A DNA stretch of 48,233 bases from Methylococcales symbiont of Hymedesmia sp. n. MRB-2018 (GTDB lineage Bacteria > Pseudomonadota > Gammaproteobacteria > Methylococcales > Methylomonadaceae). A program made the position numbers and the translations under genes. How positions within the stretch are numbered: position 1 is the first letter of the stretch; each line of letters begins with the position of its first letter. The stretch lies in NCBI GenBank assembly GCA_003666385.1, contig QPIN01000055.1:20532-68764 (forward strand), in the 5' to 3' direction. Below are positions 27,206-37,136 of the stretch, piece by piece. Under the pieces are notes generated by a model. That model had not been told where the DNA came from, did no database searches, and saw nothing but the letters and a program-made list of their open reading frames with translations.

Positions 27206-28429
27206 ATGACAACATTCCCCATAGAAAAAATCAGAGAAGATTTTCCTATATTAAAAGAAAAAATCGGTAACAACCCCTTGGTTTATTTGGACAATGCAGC
27301 GACATGCCAGAAACCACAGGCAGTGATTGACAGTATTTCTCATTTGTATATGCATGAATATGCCAATGTGCATAGAGGCGTGCATACTCTAAGTGTGAAA
27401 GCGACAGACCGATATGAAGGAGCCAGAGAAAAAGTAAAAAACTTTATTAATGCGACCAGTACAAAGGAAATTATTTTTGTAAAAGGTACCACAGAGGCGA
27501 TTAACTTAATTGCCCAGAGCTTTGGTAAAACTAATATTAAAGCAGGGGATGAGATTTTAATTACCGCTATGGAACATCATTCCAATATCGTGCCTTGGCA
27601 AATACTCTGTAAAGAAACTGGCGCTGTATTAAAAGTGGCACCGATTAATTTACAAGGTGAATTGATTTTTGCAGAATTTGAACACTTAATCAGTGATAAA
27701 ACTAAACTGGTTTCAGTAGTTCACATGTCCAATGCTTTAGGTACGATTAACCCTGTTAAAGCGATTATAGCCGCAGCCAAAGCTAAAAACATTGCTGTTT
27801 TATTGGATGGTGCGCAAGCTATTCCACATATATCAGTAGATGTGCAAGCACTGGATTGTGATTTTTATGCATTTTCTGGTCATAAACTTTATGCACCCTC
27901 TGGTATTGGTGTGCTATATGGCAAGCAGGCCTTATTAGAAGCCATGCCTCCGTACCAGAGCGGTGGTGATATGATTCGTAAAGTGACCTTTGAAGCCACT
28001 GAATACAATGGCTTGCCTTATAAATTTGAAGCAGGTACACCCAGTATTGCGGATGTGGTGGGTTTAGGTGCGGCGATTGATTATTTGACTGCTATTGGGA
28101 TGGATAATATTGCTGCTTATGAGGCAGAGTTACTAGACTATGCTACAGAAAAAGCCAAGGGAATTGCAGCTTTAAAAATAATAGGCGAAGCCAAAGACAA
28201 AGGTGCTATTTTATCGTTTGTACTCGATAAAATTCATCCTCATGATATTGGCACCATGTTGGATAGCTTAGGTATTGCAGTCAGAGCGGGGCATCATTGT
28301 GCGATGCCAGTGATGGATTTTTTTGAAGTCCCTGCCACAGCAAGAGCTTCTTTTGCTATCTATAATAGCAAGCAAGAAATTGATGTTTTAATGAATGGCA
28401 TAGAGCAACTGATTGAGGTGTTTGGCTAA
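27206..28429 (+). CDS. sufS: Cysteine desulfurase SufS
   Basis: 407 residues, class V aminotransferase fold. The PLP lysine is Lys227 in FSGHKLY, and the persulfide-forming cysteine is Cys365 in RAGHHCAMP, the group II (SufS/CsdA) type. It releases sulfur from cysteine as a bound persulfide for cluster assembly. Its TAA stop shares its last base with the ATG of sufU, so SufS and its sulfur acceptor are translationally coupled. Confidence 0.95.
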   Translation: MTTFPIEKIREDFPILKEKIGNNPLVYLDNAATCQKPQAVIDSISHLYMHEYANVHRGVHTLSVKATDRYEGAREKVKNFINATSTKEIIFVKGTTEAINLIAQSFGKTNIKAGDEILITAMEHHSNIVPWQILCKETGAVLKVAPINLQGELIFAEFEHLISDKTKLVSVVHMSNALGTINPVKAIIAAAKAKNIAVLLDGAQAIPHISVDVQALDCDFYAFSGHKLYAPSGIGVLYGKQALLEAMPPYQSGGDMIRKVTFEATEYNGLPYKFEAGTPSIADVVGLGAAIDYLTAIGMDNIAAYEAELLDYATEKAKGIAALKIIGEAKDKGAILSFVLDKIHPHDIGTMLDSLGIAVRAGHHCAMPVMDFFEVPATARASFAIYNSKQEIDVLMNGIEQLIEVFG

Positions 28430-28881
28430 TGTTTGATGATTTACGGGATCTTTATCAGGAAGTGATATTTGACCATAATAGAAATCCACGCAACTTTAGA
28501 GTGATGAAAAATCCAGATAGAGAAGTCGAAGGGTTTAACCCTTTATGTGGTGATCGCTTAACTTTGTTTTTGAAGTTTCAAGGTGGTGAAATTAGTGATG
28601 TCAGTTTTCAAGGTTCAGGTTGTGCTATTTCTACGGCATCAGTTTCATTGATGACTGAAATTGTTAAAGGAAAGACAGAAAATGAAGCAGAAGAATTATT
28701 TCAACAATTTCATGCGATGACCACGGGTAAAGATGATCAAATTGACTTGGAAGCTATTGGGAAATTAGCTGTTTTGGCAGGTGTCAGAGAATACCCAGCC
28801 CGAGTAAAATGCGCGACTTTAGCTTGGCATACTTTAGATGCGGCTTTAAAGAACGAAGAAAAATCTATTTCTACGGAATAA
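28429..28881 (+). CDS. sufU: SufU-type sulfur acceptor / IscU-like protein
   Basis: 150 residues. The IscU fold is identified by Cys40 with Asp42 in NPLCGDR, Cys65 in GSGCAIS and Cys128 in RVKCATLAW, matching the zinc and active-site residues of SufU (Cys41, Asp43, Cys66 and Cys128 in Bacillus). The 18-20 residue insertion that marks SufU relative to IscU is present around residues 85-108. SufU takes persulfide from SufS. Use of SufU instead of SufE is unlike the enterobacterial Suf system. Confidence 0.93.
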   Translation: MFDDLRDLYQEVIFDHNRNPRNFRVMKNPDREVEGFNPLCGDRLTLFLKFQGGEISDVSFQGSGCAISTASVSLMTEIVKGKTENEAEELFQQFHAMTTGKDDQIDLEAIGKLAVLAGVREYPARVKCATLAWHTLDAALKNEEKSISTE

Positions 28882-28890
28882 TTGGTTTTA

Positions 28891-29649
28891 ATGTATCAGG
28901 GAAAATTAGCGATACTTTGTCAGCAACAAGATGGGTTGGATGAAGCGATTTCCCTAGCTAAAAATCTGGATGTTCCGTTATATCAAGAGTTAAGCCAGAG
29001 CACTTCCGAGTTGTATTTTCTGACATGGCGAGAGGGTTGTTTAAAACTACTGGATAGAGAACTGCTAAAAAAGGGGGGCTTATCAGTAGATATAGAGCCA
29101 CGCTATGGTGAACAACATTCTTGGCCAGCACCAAAAAAAGGGGCTTTAGCACAAGCTATAGGGCGAAAGACAAAAACTATTGTTGATGCCACCACAGGTT
29201 GGGGGCAAGATAGTCTACATATTTTTCGGATGGGTTATTCACTGCGCTGTATTGAACGCTCGCCTATTATGTATGAATTATTGAAAGATGGTTTCAAGCG
29301 TTTATCTAACAAAGAATGGGTGTTGCAGTTATCGCTTAACACCCCCGAATTGTTTTTTGCTAATGCCTGTGATGTATTAGTTGCGTTAGAGGATAAACCA
29401 GAATGTATTTACATCGATCCCATGTTTCCTACGAAAAGAAAAAAGTCAGCACTGGCTAAAAAGTCGATGACAGTCTTACGTGATCTATTAGGTGATGATG
29501 AAGATAAGGAACAACTATTTGCTGCGGCAGCTAAAACAGCAACTAAAAAAGTTATTGTAAAATGTCCTGATTATGCAGAGTCGATAGCAGGTAAGCCTGA
29601 TGAAAGTTTCAAAAGTAAATTACTTCGATATGATGTATACCTAACATAA
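28891..29649 (+). CDS. rsmJ: 16S rRNA (guanine1516-N2)-methyltransferase RsmJ
   Basis: 252 residues from ATG 28891, 9 bp after the sufU stop; a TTG three codons earlier is an alternative. RsmJ features include DATTGWGQDS (SAM-binding loop), IERSPIMYELL and YIDPMFPTKRKKSALAKK, which matches the family DPMFP-x(4)-KSA-x-VKK pattern. It methylates G1516 of 16S rRNA using S-adenosylmethionine. It appears to be co-transcribed with sufSU. Confidence 0.9.
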   Translation: MYQGKLAILCQQQDGLDEAISLAKNLDVPLYQELSQSTSELYFLTWREGCLKLLDRELLKKGGLSVDIEPRYGEQHSWPAPKKGALAQAIGRKTKTIVDATTGWGQDSLHIFRMGYSLRCIERSPIMYELLKDGFKRLSNKEWVLQLSLNTPELFFANACDVLVALEDKPECIYIDPMFPTKRKKSALAKKSMTVLRDLLGDDEDKEQLFAAAAKTATKKVIVKCPDYAESIAGKPDESFKSKLLRYDVYLT

Positions 29650-29653
29650 TAAT

Positions 29654-29974
29654 ATGACAGACTGGATAGATATTTGTGCAGAAAATGCATTGAGTGATGG
29701 AGGGCATCTTGTGCTAGATGTTGATGGAACAGAAGTTGCCGTTTTTAAAATAGAAGGTCAGTTTTATGCAATTGAAAATGTTTGTTCCCATGATGGAGCT
29801 GAAATTGCCAGTGGATTACTTGAGGGAGATGAAATTATCTGTCCTCGACATGGTGCCCGTTTTTGTTTGAAAACAGGCGAAGTAAAATGCCCACCTGCTT
29901 ATGAAGATATTGATACTTTTCCGATTAAAATAGAAAATGGGCTGGTACAACTCAGAGATAGTCGCTGGGATTAA
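29654..29974 (+). CDS. Rieske [2Fe-2S] ferredoxin-like protein
   Basis: 106 residues. Both Rieske ligand boxes are present: Cys44-x-His46 (CSHDGAE) and Cys63-x-x-His66 (CPRHGARFC). There is no transmembrane segment, so it is a soluble electron carrier of the NirD/biphenyl-dioxygenase-ferredoxin type. It begins 4 bp after rsmJ and sits at the end of the SUF cluster, where such proteins recur in other bacteria. The redox partner is unknown. Confidence 0.9.
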   Translation: MTDWIDICAENALSDGGHLVLDVDGTEVAVFKIEGQFYAIENVCSHDGAEIASGLLEGDEIICPRHGARFCLKTGEVKCPPAYEDIDTFPIKIENGLVQLRDSRWD

Positions 29975-29998
29975 TACCATTTTCAAAAAAAATAATAG

Positions 29999-30784
29999 AT
30001 GATGGACTTTTTAGTTTGGGACATAGACCCTTTATTTATTTCATTTGGCTTTCTTAAAATACGCTGGTATGGCTTGATGTTCGCATCGGCTTTTATATCC
30101 AGTTACATCTTGATGAACTGGATGTATAAAAGAGAAGGCAAGAATATCGAAGAGATTGATAATTTACTTTGGTATGTAGCCATTGGCACTATTATAGGTG
30201 CTCGATTGGGCCATTGTTTGTTTTACGACCCCGCTTATTACTTGAGTAATCCGTTAAAAATACTGGCTTTCTGGGAAGGCGGTTTGGCTAGTCATGGAGG
30301 TATTTTGGGTATTGTATTTGCATTGTATCTTTATCAAAGGCGTGTTCCACAATCTTATGCCTGGTTTTTAGATCGAGTGGCAGTAGTCTGTGCTTTAGGT
30401 GGAACATTTATCCGTATTGGTAATTTTTTCAACTCAGAAATTGTAGGTAAGCCTGCAACCGTCCAATGGGCAGTTATTTTCAAAAGAATAGATGGCTTGC
30501 CCAGACACCCTGTTCAATTGTATGAATCCATATCCTATTTTTTTATTTTCATCCTATTGCTAACACTTTACATTACAGTAAAAGATAAAATAAGGGCGGG
30601 TGTTATTTTTGCCACCTCTTTAGTCGCTGTGTTTACAGCACGATTCTTTCTTGAGTTTGTTAAAACTCAGCAATCTGGTTATAGCCATGACTTCTGGATG
30701 ACGACAGGGCAATGGTTAAGCATTCCCTTTTTTCTTATTGGATTGTGTTATATCTTATTTTCCTTTCGTAGCAAAGTTGAATAA
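29999..30784 (+). CDS. lgt: Prolipoprotein diacylglyceryl transferase
   Basis: 261 residues with about seven membrane segments. Lgt landmarks are IRWYGLMFASAF near the N-terminus, WEGGLASHGGILG, and a degenerate signature IRIGNFFNSEIVGKP (normally RxGNFINxExxGR), followed by RHPVQLYE. It transfers diacylglycerol from phosphatidylglycerol to the lipobox cysteine of prolipoproteins in the inner membrane. Two ATGs in tandem start the gene. A half end of the foldback element precedes it at about 29974-29986. Confidence 0.95.
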   Translation: MMDFLVWDIDPLFISFGFLKIRWYGLMFASAFISSYILMNWMYKREGKNIEEIDNLLWYVAIGTIIGARLGHCLFYDPAYYLSNPLKILAFWEGGLASHGGILGIVFALYLYQRRVPQSYAWFLDRVAVVCALGGTFIRIGNFFNSEIVGKPATVQWAVIFKRIDGLPRHPVQLYESISYFFIFILLLTLYITVKDKIRAGVIFATSLVAVFTARFFLEFVKTQQSGYSHDFWMTTGQWLSIPFFLIGLCYILFSFRSKVE

Positions 30785-30789
30785 TAGCC

Positions 30790-30885
30790 TAGCTAACGCA
30801 CAAGCAATAAACCACCCTGCTTGCAACGCCTAAGATGGATAAAAAGACCCACAAGAGTAGCTTATTTGTTGCCAGTTGCCTTAGC
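30790..30885 (-). repeat. Dispersed repeat, family C
   Basis: On the minus strand the first about 70 bases match 43717-43787 closely (AAGGCAACTGGCAACAAATA, then ATCCATCTTAGGCGTTGCAA). The far end resembles GTGTTTATTTATTGCG in the other copies. It lies between lgt and prfB and has no coding capacity. Confidence 0.7.
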
Positions 30886-30901
30886 CGTTTTCTATAAAGT
30901 A

Positions 30902-30924
30902 AGCTCAGTTTTAATAACTGAGCT
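30902..30924. promoter_or_regulatory. Perfect hairpin before prfB
   Basis: AGCTCAGTT / AACTGAGCT form a 9-bp perfect inverted repeat with a 5-base loop, 75 bp before the prfB start. No T-run follows, so a terminator is unlikely. It could be an operator or leader hairpin. Confidence 0.4.
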
Positions 30925-30998
30925 GTTACAATAAATGTTTAATTTTTAAATTAAAGTCGAAGCTTTTGCTTGCTGGCTTTATCAGTCGCTTAATATTC

Positions 30999-32096
30999 AT
31001 GCAAGAAATAAATCTAATAAAAAACAGCATTGTTGAACTCGGTAAACGCGGTGCAGAGATTAAGGACTATCTCGATTATACGACTAAGAGTGAAAGGCTG
31101 GTCGAAGTATTAATGGAGCTGGAAGTCCCTGATGTATGGAGTAACCCTGCACATGCAAAAGCATTAGGTAAAGAACGGGGATTGCTGGAAAGTATTGTCA
31201 ATACGGTGAACGATTTGGAGCAGGGATTAGCTGATGCCGAAGAATTGTTAGCAGTGGCAGTTGAAGAAAACGACGAAGAAACCATTGAAACAGTGATTGA
31301 AGATATACAGTTGTTTGAAGATAAGGTTGTCGCATTAGAATTTAGCCGCATGTTTTCGGGTGAAATGGATGCCAATAATGCCTTTTTGGATATTCAATCA
31401 GGCTCTGGTGGAACAGAAGCACAAGACTGGGCAGCGATGATTGAACGGATGTATTTACGTTGGGGTGAAGCTAAAGGTTTTAAGACAGAGTTACTGGAAG
31501 AATCACGCGGCGAGGTGGCAGGCATTAAAAGTGCAACGATTAAATTTGAAGGTGATTATGCTTTTGGCTGGTTGCGTACAGAAACTGGCGTTCATCGGCT
31601 GGTCAGAAAATCCCCATTTGATTCGGGTAGTAGGCGACACACTTCATTTGCCTCGGTGTTTGTTACCTCAGAGATTGATGATGATATTGAGATAGCTATT
31701 AACCCTGCTGATTTAAGAGTCGATACCTACCGTGCCAGTGGTGCAGGAGGGCAACATGTTAATAAAACAGAGTCTGCAATCCGTATTACCCATAAACCCA
31801 GTGGCATTGTGGTGCAATGTCAAAATGATCGTTCCCAGCATAAAAACAGAGATACAGCAATGAAGCAATTAAAAGCTAAATTGTATGAGCTAGAAATGTC
31901 GATACGATCAGAATCTTTGCAAGCAGTAGAGGATAGCAAATCAGATATAGGCTGGGGTAGTCAAATTCGTTCCTATGTACTGGATCAATCAAGAATTAAA
32001 GATTTAAGAACGAATGTTGAAACAGGGAATACCCAAGCCGTATTAGATGGTGATTTAGATCAGTTTATAGAAGCGAGTTTAAAGAGTGGTTTGTAA
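30999..32096 (+). CDS. prfB: Peptide chain release factor 2 (no programmed frameshift)
   Basis: 365 residues from ATG 30999; an in-frame extension to 30966 exists but RF2 starts M-x-EIN. The RF2 tripeptide SPF is in [13 protein letters not shown] and the GGQ loop in [17 protein letters not shown]2 reads UGA and UAA stop codons and triggers peptide release. Most bacteria need a +1 frameshift at codon 26 (CUU UGA C). Here codons 25-26 are CTC GAT (Leu-Asp) in one continuous frame, so this autoregulation is absent. Confidence 0.95.
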   Translation: MQEINLIKNSIVELGKRGAEIKDYLDYTTKSERLVEVLMELEVPDVWSNPAHAKALGKERGLLESIVNTVNDLEQGLADAEELLAVAVEENDEETIETVIEDIQLFEDKVVALEFSRMFSGEMDANNAFLDIQSGSGGTEAQDWAAMIERMYLRWGEAKGFKTELLEESRGEVAGIKSATIKFEGDYAFGWLRTETGVHRLVRKSPFDSGSRRHTSFASVFVTSEIDDDIEIAINPADLRVDTYRASGAGGQHVNKTESAIRITHKPSGIVVQCQNDRSQHKNRDTAMKQLKAKLYELEMSIRSESLQAVEDSKSDIGWGSQIRSYVLDQSRIKDLRTNVETGNTQAVLDGDLDQFIEASLKSGL

Positions 32097-32168
32097 AAAT
32101 AAGCCGATTGTAACTTGCCTCAATCCTATTGAATTCCAAATTTAAGAAAAATAACAAGAATATAAAAA

Positions 32169-33665
32169 ATGTCAGAAAACCAGCAAGATCAACAAGAACA
32201 GATTCAACAACGGCGTACAAAATTAACCGCATTACGTGAAAACGGCATCGCTTTTCCAACAGATTTTCGCCGTAATGTAGTCAGTGGAGAGCTATTGGCC
32301 GAATATTCTGATAAAAGCAAAGAAGAGCTAGAAGAGCAGCCCATACGGGTTAAAGTGGCTGGCAGAATTATGACCCGGCGGATTATGGGAAAAGCCAGTT
32401 TTTGTCATATTCAGGATATGTCGGGAAAAATTCAATTATATGTGACCAGAGATACATTACCTGAAGGATTCTATAACGAACAATTCAAAAAATGGGATAT
32501 TGGCGATATAGTCGGTGCTGAAGGGGTTTTATTTAAAACAAAGGTAGGCGAGTTAAGTATCAGGGTTGATGGTATTCGTTTATTGACCAAAGCCCTGCGT
32601 CCTTTGCCAGAAAAATTTCACGGCGTAGTAGACCAAGAAATCAAATACAGACAACGATATCTGGATCTGATTATGAATGCCGATTCACGCAAGACTTTTT
32701 TAATACGCTCTCAAATTGTGGCTTATATCCGTCAGTTTTTTGCCCAAAGAGATTATTTGGAAGTTGAAACACCGATGATGCAAGCGATTCCAGGGGGAGC
32801 AACAGCACGACCTTTTGCAACCCATCATAATGCCTTGGATATGGGCTTGTTTTTACGCATTGCACCTGAGCTGTATTTAAAACGATTAGTGGTAGGTGGT
32901 TTTGAGCGGGTATTTGAAATCAACCGTAATTTTCGTAATGAGGGTTTATCAACGCGGCATAACCCTGAATTTACCATGCTAGAGTTTTATCAAGCCTATG
33001 CAGAATACAGTGACTTGATGGATTTAACGGAAGCTTTGTTAAAAGGTTTGGCAGAAGATGTGGTTGGCAGTACCGTAGTGAAATATCAAGATGATGAATA
33101 TGACTTCGGTAAATCATTTGACAGAATGACCGTAGTTGAATCTATTTTGCATTTTAATCCAGATTTAACGCTAGCGGATATTAATAATCGTGAAGCTGCT
33201 GTTAAAGTTTCAGAAAACTTAAATATTCCTGTTAAAGATGGCTATGGACTAGGTAAAGTGCAAATAGAAATATTTGAAAAAACAGTAGAACATCGTTTGC
33301 TGAATCCAACTTTTATTACTGCCTATCCTGTAGAAGTGTCTCCATTAGCGCGTAGAAATGATGATGATCCAGATGTTACTGATCGATTTGAATTTTTTGT
33401 CGGTGGGCGTGAAATTGCCAACGGTTTTACCGAGCTTAATGATGCCGAAGATCAAGCCGAGCGTTTTCAGCAACAAGTAAAAGAAAAAGAAGAGGGTGAT
33501 GATGAAGCCATGTATTTTGATGCCGATTATATTGTTGCCTTAGAACATGGTATGCCGCCAACAGCTGGAGAAGGGATTGGTATAGATCGTTTAGTGATGT
33601 TGTTTACAGATGCACCATCAATTAAAGATGTGTTGCTATTTCCTCAAATGAGACCTAAAAGCTAA
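32169..33665 (+). CDS. lysS: Lysyl-tRNA synthetase, class II
   Basis: 498 residues. An N-terminal OB-fold anticodon-binding domain (about 55-160, starting [10 protein letters not shown]) precedes the class II catalytic core. Motif 2 includes [20 protein letters not shown] and motif 3 [10 protein letters not shown]. It charges tRNA-Lys. The prfB-lysS order is a common bacterial pairing. 72 bp separate the two genes. Confidence 0.97.
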   Translation: MSENQQDQQEQIQQRRTKLTALRENGIAFPTDFRRNVVSGELLAEYSDKSKEELEEQPIRVKVAGRIMTRRIMGKASFCHIQDMSGKIQLYVTRDTLPEGFYNEQFKKWDIGDIVGAEGVLFKTKVGELSIRVDGIRLLTKALRPLPEKFHGVVDQEIKYRQRYLDLIMNADSRKTFLIRSQIVAYIRQFFAQRDYLEVETPMMQAIPGGATARPFATHHNALDMGLFLRIAPELYLKRLVVGGFERVFEINRNFRNEGLSTRHNPEFTMLEFYQAYAEYSDLMDLTEALLKGLAEDVVGSTVVKYQDDEYDFGKSFDRMTVVESILHFNPDLTLADINNREAAVKVSENLNIPVKDGYGLGKVQIEIFEKTVEHRLLNPTFITAYPVEVSPLARRNDDDPDVTDRFEFFVGGREIANGFTELNDAEDQAERFQQQVKEKEEGDDEAMYFDADYIVALEHGMPPTAGEGIGIDRLVMLFTDAPSIKDVLLFPQMRPKS

Positions 33666-33905
33666 ATATTAATCGTTGCATAAGGTCTCGCAGTGTAAAA
33701 CATGCACCGAAGGTATTTAATAAGAAAATCATGCCGCAAGAAATTTTGCAACGATCAATAGAATGCTGATATTTGTTTATAAAGGCAGTTGGTATTATAG
33801 AATCTAAAAACGAAGATAAGCTTTTAAAAAAATACTAGCCCTTCAGAGTTCTATTGGCGGGCGAAGCAGTACTTGATAGTGATTTAAAATAATATTTTTA
33901 GGCAA

Positions 33906-34013
33906 TAAAAAGCCCCCACTGGGAGGGCTTTGGTCGCTTAGAAGCGTAGCCTACGAAAAAACAATTTCATTGGTATGAAAAGCAATTAATAGACCTTAGT
34001 CAGTTACACTAAG
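33906..34013 (-). ncRNA. tracrRNA of the type II-C CRISPR locus
   Basis: On the minus strand, 34010-33989 reads AGTGTAACTGACTAAGGTCT then AT, which matches the first 22 bases of the CRISPR repeat complement with one change: a clear anti-repeat. Further partial pairing with the rest of the repeat is possible after an internal loop. A nexus-like hairpin CGCT-TCTA-AGCG follows (33946-33935), then an intrinsic terminator (33931-33909) with a T-run only on this strand. A minus-strand -10 TATAAT at 34026-34021 puts the start near 34013, giving about 108 nt. It pairs with pre-crRNA and loads Cas9. Confidence 0.88.
33909..33931 (-). terminator. Intrinsic terminator of tracrRNA
   Basis: Minus-strand AAAGCCCTC / GGGGGCTTT forms a 9-bp stem (one G-U) with a 5-base loop, followed by T residues. 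The G-U pair becomes a C-A mismatch if read on the plus strand, which supports minus-strand transcription. The remaining gap back to lysS (33666-33905) shows no gene; a 9-bp inverted repeat ATCGTTGCA / TGCAACGAT flanks 33671-33762. Confidence 0.85.
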
Positions 34014-34048
34014 GATTGGTATTATACACGAGGATTTAATATGAGCAA
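33996..34048. promoter_or_regulatory. Overlapping divergent promoters for tracrRNA and cas9
   Basis: Minus strand: -35 TTGCTC (34048-34043) and perfect -10 TATAAT (34026-34021), 16-bp spacing, for tracrRNA. Plus strand: -35-like TTAGTC (33996-34001) and extended -10 TGG-TATTAT (34017-34025), 18-bp spacing, for cas9. The two -10 boxes share the same bases, the cas9 -35 lies in the anti-repeat, and the tracrRNA -35 lies in the first codons of cas9. Simultaneous firing looks impossible. Confidence 0.65.
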
Positions 34049-37000
34049 GAAAATTTTGGGTTTAGATTTGGGTAGCAACTCACTAGGATGGGCCTTACTT
34101 GAAGAGACAAATGGAAAGGCCAACCGTATTATTGCTATTGGTAGTCGCATATTTACTAAAGCAGTAGAAGAGAAAATTCCTACCCCAAAAAATGTAAAAC
34201 GACGTGATAGCAGGCTTGGCAGGCGCGTTATACAGCGGCGATCACGCCGTAAGCAGCGCATGTTAAATTACCTTGTGTCGCTGGACTTATTACCTCGTGA
34301 GTTACAAGGTCACACTCAACCTGAAATTATTCTTAACCAACGAGGCGATCCTTATGCGTTGAGGGCAAAAAGTTTAGATACACAATTAACAGCATACGAG
34401 TTTGGGCGAGTCTTACTCCACTTTGTTGCCAGACGTGGCTTTTTGAGTACAAAGAAACAAGTGGCAGGCGACTTGATAGATGATCCAGATACCATTGTTT
34501 TTTTGAATGCGCTAGATGATACACCAACAAAAGATAAAGAAGAAACCGCGTTTAAAGCGGATATTAGCAAAGTAAAGAAAGCTATAGAGTGTGCAGGGGC
34601 AAGAACATTAGGTGAGTACTTGCACAAATTAGCACAAGGTGAGTGTAAACGAAACCGTAGCCATGAGGGTGGGCATTTGCGTACAGATAGAAAAATGTAT
34701 CAAGATGAACTAGAGCTGATTTGGCAACAACAAGGTCAGTACTTTAGCCACTTACCCGATGACTTCATGGAAAAAGACCAAGGCATCAAGAAAATTATCT
34801 TTTATCAACGCCCCTTAAAACTAAAAAAAGACAGAATAGGTAAATGTTCCTTAGAACCTAAAAATAACCGTGCTCCAATGGCACGACTTGAAGTTCAACA
34901 GTTTCGCTACTTACAAGATGTAAACAATTTACAATACTTTGAACGCCATACAGATAAATGGCTGAGTATTAGTGATGATGATAAACAAAAACTGATTGAG
35001 TACTTTGAACAGAACCCTAAAATCACCATAACAGAGTTAAGGAAACAACTCGGTTTTGACAAATTGACCAAGATCAATTTAGAAGCAAAAAACCTAAAAG
35101 GCAATATCACAGCCTGTGAGATTAGATCAGTATTAGATGAACAATGGGATAATTATTCGGATGAAAGCCAGCACGCATTAGTTGAAGATTTATTATCAAT
35201 AAAGAAAAAATCAGCTTTAAAGACACGGCTTACTACCCATTGGAATTTAGATAATTCAAAAGCCATAGAATTATGCTTACTTGAGTTTGAACCTAACCAT
35301 AGTAATCTTTCGCTAAAAGCGATTAACAAACTGCTTCCTTTTTTACAGCAAGGGCTTATTTACAGTAAAAAAGACAAAGAAACAGGTGAGCTAGGTGCAT
35401 TACAAGCGGCTGGCTACACTGACGAAATTAAAGAGCAAGAAGTGCTTAATAAATTAGCTCAACCTATTGCAACCAGCAACCCGATTGTCAATAAAGGGTT
35501 GCATGAATTAAAACGGGTGATTAATGCCATTATTAAACAATATGGGAAACCCGATGTAATTCGGATTGAAATGGCACGCGACTTAGAAATGAACACCAAG
35601 CGTTACAAAGAAAATGAAGCCAGACAAGCCAAAAACAAAAAGGAAAATGAAAAAGCAGTTGATGCCTATAGAGATTTAGAATTAGGCAAATACCCTAGCC
35701 ATAATGACAAAATAAAATATCGCTTATGGCAACAACAAGACTACTTCTGCGCTTATAGCAATAAATCAATCCCATTAAGTGCTGTTTTTACTGCACAAGT
35801 AGAAATTGACCATATCTTACCCTACAAAAAATCACTGGATGATTCCTACATGAATAAAGTGCTGTGTTTTACAGCAGAAAATCGAAATAAAGGCGATAGA
35901 ACACCTAAAGATGCTTGGGGTGAAAATACTGAAAAGTGGACGCAAATTACTCAAGCCATTAGTCGCTGGAAGGGTGTAGATTCAAAAGTAAAACGGTTTT
36001 ATCAAACGGAAGCTGATTTACAAGAACGTGATTTTATTTCATCACAGCTTAATGATACCCGTTACATTTCAAAACTGGCTATAGATTATGTTAAGCAACT
36101 TGGTTGTGATGTATCGGTAACAAAGGGCTTTGTGGTGTCACAAATTCGTCATCAATGGGGGTTTAATGACTTGCTTGGCGAAACCAATAAAAAAGAGAGG
36201 ACAGATCATCGTCATCATGCCATAGATGCTGTTGTTATTGCTGCCACATCACGCAGTTTATATACCAAAGCAGTCAATCAAATTGAGCGAGATAAACTTA
36301 AAATAGAACTGCCTTACTTAAATATAAAGGAGGAGCTTGCTGAGCGTTTAAAGCAGACCATTGTTTCACATGCCACGCAGAGGAAATTATCGGGTAGTTT
36401 GCATGAAGAAACAGGGGCAAACTATATTGGGAAACATGGAGGACTGGTTTATCGCAAGAATCTATCCCCTGATTTTACAGTTAAAAATGCCCAGAGTATT
36501 GTGGATGATACAGTGCAAGCACTCGTCCTATCTCATTTAGAAAGCTATGATAATAACTCTAAAAAAGCCTTTGCTGAAAATGTAACGCTCTACCATAAGG
36601 ATGGAAAGACAGCAATAAAACGTGTCCGTGTTTTGCAGTCGAAGACTACGCCGAAAAAACTAGAACAAAACAAATTTGGTGTTAAAGACAAATCAGGCAA
36701 GACTTTTAAATATATGTCGTATGGCAACGCACACCATGTTGAAATACTAAAACACCAAGAAACAGGTAAATATAAAGGTGAATTTGTTACTATGATGCAA
36801 GCTAGTCATCGTGCCAAGGGTATTCAAAGTAAATTAAACCCAGAAGGTAAAAAATCCCCGATTGTTAAGGTAAGACATGACGATGGGTGGGAATTTATTA
36901 TGGCTTTGCATATTAATGATTTGGTGAGTGTTGATGAGGAAAAAGGAGAACGTAAATATTATCGTGTTCAGAAAATAGATACACAGAATAATAAAATTGT

Positions 37001-37136
37001 TCTTAGAGATAATAGAGCCTCTACACTTCAAAACAAACAGCAGGAATTGAATGTATCCATCACAGTAGATAATTTTGGACGCAAAGATGTAAAATCACAC
37101 AAAATAAATGCCATTGGCATAATGACTAATGATTAA
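34041..37136 (+). CDS. cas9: CRISPR-associated endonuclease Cas9, type II-C
   Basis: 1031 residues, compact as in type II-C. RuvC-I has Asp9 in ILGLDLGSNSLGW. The arginine-rich bridge helix is at about 53-75. RuvC-II has Glu510 in IRIEMARD. The HNH domain has His591 in EIDHILPY with the ENRNKG segment following. RuvC-III has His725, His726 and Asp729 in HHAID. All nuclease residues are intact, so it should cut both DNA strands guided by crRNA:tracrRNA. The C-terminal 250 residues are the PAM-interacting region; the PAM cannot be read from sequence alone. GAGG lies 8 bp before the ATG. It overlaps cas1 by 8 bp. Confidence 0.97.
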   Translation: MSKKILGLDLGSNSLGWALLEETNGKANRIIAIGSRIFTKAVEEKIPTPKNVKRRDSRLGRRVIQRRSRRKQRMLNYLVSLDLLPRELQGHTQPEIILNQRGDPYALRAKSLDTQLTAYEFGRVLLHFVARRGFLSTKKQVAGDLIDDPDTIVFLNALDDTPTKDKEETAFKADISKVKKAIECAGARTLGEYLHKLAQGECKRNRSHEGGHLRTDRKMYQDELELIWQQQGQYFSHLPDDFMEKDQGIKKIIFYQRPLKLKKDRIGKCSLEPKNNRAPMARLEVQQFRYLQDVNNLQYFERHTDKWLSISDDDKQKLIEYFEQNPKITITELRKQLGFDKLTKINLEAKNLKGNITACEIRSVLDEQWDNYSDESQHALVEDLLSIKKKSALKTRLTTHWNLDNSKAIELCLLEFEPNHSNLSLKAINKLLPFLQQGLIYSKKDKETGELGALQAAGYTDEIKEQEVLNKLAQPIATSNPIVNKGLHELKRVINAIIKQYGKPDVIRIEMARDLEMNTKRYKENEARQAKNKKENEKAVDAYRDLELGKYPSHNDKIKYRLWQQQDYFCAYSNKSIPLSAVFTAQVEIDHILPYKKSLDDSYMNKVLCFTAENRNKGDRTPKDAWGENTEKWTQITQAISRWKGVDSKVKRFYQTEADLQERDFISSQLNDTRYISKLAIDYVKQLGCDVSVTKGFVVSQIRHQWGFNDLLGETNKKERTDHRHHAIDAVVIAATSRSLYTKAVNQIERDKLKIELPYLNIKEELAERLKQTIVSHATQRKLSGSLHEETGANYIGKHGGLVYRKNLSPDFTVKNAQSIVDDTVQALVLSHLESYDNNSKKAFAENVTLYHKDGKTAIKRVRVLQSKTTPKKLEQNKFGVKDKSGKTFKYMSYGNAHHVEILKHQETGKYKGEFVTMMQASHRAKGIQSKLNPEGKKSPIVKVRHDDGWEFIMALHINDLVSVDEEKGERKYYRVQKIDTQNNKIVLRDNRASTLQNKQQELNVSITVDNFGRKDVKSHKINAIGIMTND

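Noticed and set aside
31035..31110. Programmed frameshift in prfB
   Set aside because: The site reads CTC GAT in one open frame; there is no in-frame UGA to shift over.
17642..34040. tRNA or rRNA genes in the larger gaps
   Set aside because: No cloverleaf-like arm pairs or CCA-type ends were noticed in 17642-18209, 26879-27205, 30785-30998 or 33666-33905; a tRNAscan run would be decisive.
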